A DNA stretch of 64,000 nucleotides, taken from NCBI RefSeq assembly GCF_026109735.1, contig NZ_CP069620.1:1984001-2048000 (forward strand), given 5' to 3'. Of this stretch, positions 61,304 to 64,000 are shown piece by piece; position 1 is the stretch's first letter, and each line of letters opens with the position of its first letter. Origin of the DNA: Salinimicrobium tongyeongense (GTDB lineage: Bacteria; Bacteroidota; Bacteroidia; Flavobacteriales; Flavobacteriaceae). The translations under genes and the position numbers were made by a program. The notes under the pieces are model-generated. The model had not been told where the DNA came from. It did not search any database and saw only the letters and a program-made list of their open reading frames with translations.

Positions 61304-63078
61304 TGATGCAGGAACCCGCAGCTTTTTATCACGCACAAATTGAGAAATACCGCAGCCAGCTTAATGCCGCCGCCCGTAAACTGGGCTTTTCCAGCCTGCT
61401 GCGGCTACTGGTTTTTCTCGCCATCGTCTTTGCCGTTTATGCTTTTTGGGGCAACACCACCGCTGTTGTCGCTACTGTTCTTGCAGGAATAATCATTTTT
61501 GTGTTGCTGGTTACCCGGCATTCAGATTTGCGGTACGAGCGGGATAAATTCCGGGAACTTATTAAGATCAATGAGACCGAATTACAGGTTTTAAAACGGG
61601 ATTTTCAGCATTTGCCCACCGGCTCCGAATTTTCAGATCCGCAGCACCCTTACAGCCAGGATGTTGATCTCTTCGGAAAAGCCTCCTTTTTCCAGTACCT
61701 CAATCGCACTTCCCTTGCTGAAGGAAAGGAAAAACTTGCACGGCTGCTGCTTTCAAATAATATTGACAACATTCACCTGAAGCAGGAAGCAGTAAAGGAA
61801 AGTGCCGAAAAAGCCGACTGGAGGCAAAATTTTTCGGCACTTGCAACCCTGGTAAAGACCGAAACCCGTACCGCCACCATCACCGGCTGGCTCAATGGTT
61901 ACAAACATTTTGTTCCCGGCTTTATGAAATGGCTGCCATGGGTTTTTTCGGGCATTTCGGGGGTTGTGATTGCTGCATTTTTTCTTGACCTCATTGGCGG
62001 GATTGAACTTGCGCTCTGGTTCTTTGCAGGATTGCTCATCACCGGGTTCTTCCTAAAACGCATTAACCTGCTTTCCTCCAGCGTGAGTAAGGTGCAGGAC
62101 ACTTTTCACCAGTATTACCAGTTGCTCGGGCTTATTGAAAACACTACTTTTTCTTCACAGTTGCTAAAGGTGCAAAGGGAGCAGATAATTTCTGAAAAAA
62201 ACAAGGCTTCGGCCATTCTAAAGCAGTTTTCAAAGGCTATAGATTCGCTCGATCAACGCAACAATATGATCTTTGGCGTGTTTGGAAATGGGTTTTTGTT
62301 GTGGGACCTTCGTTACTCCTACAAACTGGAGCAATGGATCAAAGACCACGGGCAGGTAGTTCCAAAATGGTTTGAAGTCATTGAATTTCTTGACGCTTAC
62401 AATTCCCTCGGAAATTTTGCCTTCAACCATCCAAATTACGTTTTTCCCGAATTACACCACGATTCCCACATTGCTAAGGCCACCAGCCTGGCGCATCCGC
62501 TTCTGGACCCCGAAAAACGAGTGGCCAATGATTTTGCCATTGAGAAAGAGCAGTTCTTTATCATCACCGGGGCTAATATGGCCGGGAAAAGCACCTTTTT
62601 GAGAACTGTGAGCCTGCAAATACTCATGGGGAATGTTGGGCTTCCGGTTTGCGCCACCTCCTGCCATTACACCCCCATAAAATTGATTACCAGTATGCGG
62701 ACTACCGATTCGCTCACAGATGACGAATCCTATTTCTTTTCAGAATTAAAGCGCCTCAAGTTTGTGGTAGATGAAATTAAAACCGATAAATATTTTATCA
62801 TTTTAGACGAGATCCTGAAAGGAACCAACAGCACCGACAAAGCCATTGGATCGAGAAAATTCATTGAAAAGCTGGTTGGCTCACAGTCCACCGGAATCAT
62901 TGCCACACACGATCTCAGCCTCTGCGAAGTTTCTGAAGAACTCCCGCAGGTGAAAAATTACTATTTTGATGCCGAGATCATCAATGACGAGCTCAATTTT
63001 GACTATCTCTTCAAAAAAGGAATCTGCCAGAATATGAATGCCTCTTTCCTGCTGAAGAAAATGGAAATTGTCGATTGA
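61303..63078 (+). CDS. Membrane-associated MutS-like ATPase
   Basis: A 591-residue MutS-family protein without mismatch-recognition domain. Two N-terminal helices (about 30-47 and 50-70) and another helical pair near 205-255 place it at the membrane. The core MutS helical region precedes the ATPase: Walker A GANMAGKSTFLRT near residue 423, MRTTDSLTDDESYFFSELKR (key part), Walker B FIILDEILKGTNS, and IIATHDLSLCE. Such proteins are widespread in Bacteroidetes; the substrate is unknown and mismatch repair is unlikely because of the membrane segments. Confidence 0.85.
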   Translation: MMQEPAAFYHAQIEKYRSQLNAAARKLGFSSLLRLLVFLAIVFAVYAFWGNTTAVVATVLAGIIIFVLLVTRHSDLRYERDKFRELIKINETELQVLKRDFQHLPTGSEFSDPQHPYSQDVDLFGKASFFQYLNRTSLAEGKEKLARLLLSNNIDNIHLKQEAVKESAEKADWRQNFSALATLVKTETRTATITGWLNGYKHFVPGFMKWLPWVFSGISGVVIAAFFLDLIGGIELALWFFAGLLITGFFLKRINLLSSSVSKVQDTFHQYYQLLGLIENTTFSSQLLKVQREQIISEKNKASAILKQFSKAIDSLDQRNNMIFGVFGNGFLLWDLRYSYKLEQWIKDHGQVVPKWFEVIEFLDAYNSLGNFAFNHPNYVFPELHHDSHIAKATSLAHPLLDPEKRVANDFAIEKEQFFIITGANMAGKSTFLRTVSLQILMGNVGLPVCATSCHYTPIKLITSMRTTDSLTDDESYFFSELKRLKFVVDEIKTDKYFIILDEILKGTNSTDKAIGSRKFIEKLVGSQSTGIIATHDLSLCEVSEELPQVKNYYFDAEIINDELNFDYLFKKGICQNMNASFLLKKMEIVD

Positions 63079-63277
63079 AGGTAGATTTTAGAGGTGCGAA
63101 ATTAGAAGTTGGCGCAGATTTGCAATCCGTGCCGGGACTGGAATTGGAATTTGGAATTTGAAAAAATGAAATTGTGGATTAGCCCCTAACCCCCAAAGGA
63201 AAATTAGGCTTCAGAAAACGAAGTTCGCAGGATCCAAACCAATATGCATTATTCAATATACATTATACATTTCATAA
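63079..63277. repeat. Degenerate short-word repeat
   Basis: GGTAGATTTTAGAGG, GAAATTAGAAGTTGG and GGAATTGGAATTTGGAATTTG-like words fill 63079-63170, as in the gap at 54783. After it there is nothing notable but CATTATTCAATATACATTAT near 63247-63266. Confidence 0.45.
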
Positions 63278-64000
63278 GTGGATTCATTAACTCAAATCGT
63301 TCTTGGTGCCGCGGTGGGCGAGGCCGTTCTTGGCAGGAAAGCGGGCAATAAAGCCATGCTTTACGGCGCCATTGCCGGTACCATCCCCGACCTCGATGCC
63401 ATTGCGGGAAATTTCACCGATACCATTACCGCCATTGAAATCCATCGCGGATTTTCCCATTCCATAGTGTTTTCGGTTCTGGCAGCGCCAGTATTTGGAT
63501 ATCTCATCTCAAAAATCGAACGAAAGTCGGGCGTGGGCTGGAAAAACTGGTCGTGGCTCATGTTCTGGGGCTTGTTGACCCACCCCATTCTCGATGCTTT
63601 CACCACCTGGGGCACCCGGCTGTTCTGGCCGCTGGAGGCGCGGCTGGCTTTTAAAAGCATCTTTGTCATAGACCCTTTGTACACCCTGCCTTTTCTGCTT
63701 TTTCTCATCCTAGCCATGCGCAGGAAAAAAGAGGATCCAAAAAGGGCAAAATTCAACCGCCTTGGCCTTATGGTGAGCAGCACTTACCTCATGCTTACTT
63801 TGGGTTTAAAGTTTGTGGCGCACCAGCAATTTGTAGATTGCCTTGAGCAGCAGGGCCATTTCTACAGCCGAATTGACACCCGCCCCACTCCATTGAACAC
63901 CATTTTATGGGCGGCGAATGCCGAGGCAGAAAATGATTTTCTCATTGGCTACTACTCCTTTTTTGACGACCAGATAATAAGGTTTGAAGCCGTTCCCAAG
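63278..64000 (+). CDS. YdjM-like membrane metal-dependent hydrolase, truncated by window
   Basis: The frame opens with GTG at 63278 and runs 241 codons to the window edge without a stop. The N-terminus DSLTQIVLGAAVGEAVLGRK, AGTIPDLDA, IEIHRGFSHSI, LTHPILDAFTTWGTRLFWPL are marks of the YdjM/DUF457 metal-dependent hydrolase family, with metal ligands likely in PDLD, HRGFSHS and HPILD. Four or five membrane helices are visible. The 3' end is missing from this window. Confidence 0.88.
   Translation, partial: MDSLTQIVLGAAVGEAVLGRKAGNKAMLYGAIAGTIPDLDAIAGNFTDTITAIEIHRGFSHSIVFSVLAAPVFGYLISKIERKSGVGWKNWSWLMFWGLLTHPILDAFTTWGTRLFWPLEARLAFKSIFVIDPLYTLPFLLFLILAMRRKKEDPKRAKFNRLGLMVSSTYLMLTLGLKFVAHQQFVDCLEQQGHFYSRIDTRPTPLNTILWAANAEAENDFLIGYYSFFDDQIIRFEAVPK

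Overview
The window looks like chromosomal DNA of a marine-type Flavobacteriaceae bacterium (Bacteroidetes; Gramella/Salegentibacter-like). This rests on TAnnTTTG-type -7 promoter elements, a fused CcoN/CcoO oxidase subunit, a DUF4374/PepSY/TonB-receptor iron locus, an M56 peptidase carrying a TonB C-terminal domain, and weak Shine-Dalgarno use. The genus is an inference.

Layout. 1-2.4 kb: an accessory end with a tyrosine recombinase, a large imperfect hairpin resembling an integron-type recombination site, and orphan ORFs. 2.4-6.3 kb: polysaccharide deacetylase and a DUF2723 membrane glycosyltransferase-like protein. 6.58 kb: tRNA-Gln with its own promoter and terminator. 7.0-10.2 kb: a GH2 beta-galactosidase broken by one frameshift. 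10.7-12 kb: a hypothetical protein and a NagD-like HAD phosphatase. 12.2-18.2 kb: glutamate synthase gltDB. 18.8-25 kb: an AraC regulator divergent from a TonB receptor/DUF4374/PepSY operon, probably for metallophore iron uptake. 25.4-27.4 kb: spermidine-synthase-like protein, a small helical protein and an SDR.

27.6-46.3 kb is a low-oxygen/denitrification region. It holds a group III truncated haemoglobin, a Crp/Fnr regulator, thioredoxin, a CoA-transferase, two YceI proteins around a porin-like protein, the complete cbb3 oxidase locus (ccoS, ccoNO, ccoQ, ccoP, ccoG, ccoH, TauE/SafE-like) and, divergently, nirK (with a fused cytochrome c), a nirV-like gene and a SCO gene. The copper ATPase ccoI follows. 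Five promoters here carry the same palindrome, TATGA-N6-TCAnn, whose centre lies exactly 36.5 bp from the 3' base of a TAnnTTTG-like -7 element. This points to one Crp/Fnr regulon whose likely regulator is encoded inside it.

46.4-64 kb: YihY/BrkB protein, a Na+/H+ antiporter, a self-regulated S24-type repressor, three tiny lipoproteins and an EF-hand lipoprotein, DUF456, a BlaI/M56 signalling pair (the peptidase gene frameshifted), a beta-barrel protein, a glycosyltransferase and YbhN-like flippase, ruvC, hemW, a cyclase-family protein, DUF4260, MmcQ/YjbR, a membrane MutS-like ATPase and a truncated YdjM-like protein.

Gaps between genes are rich in repeats: at least ten copies of a 15-bp near-palindrome (AAAAATGGCATTTTT), four long-stem multi-branched hairpins, REP-like palindrome pairs and degenerate short-word repeats.
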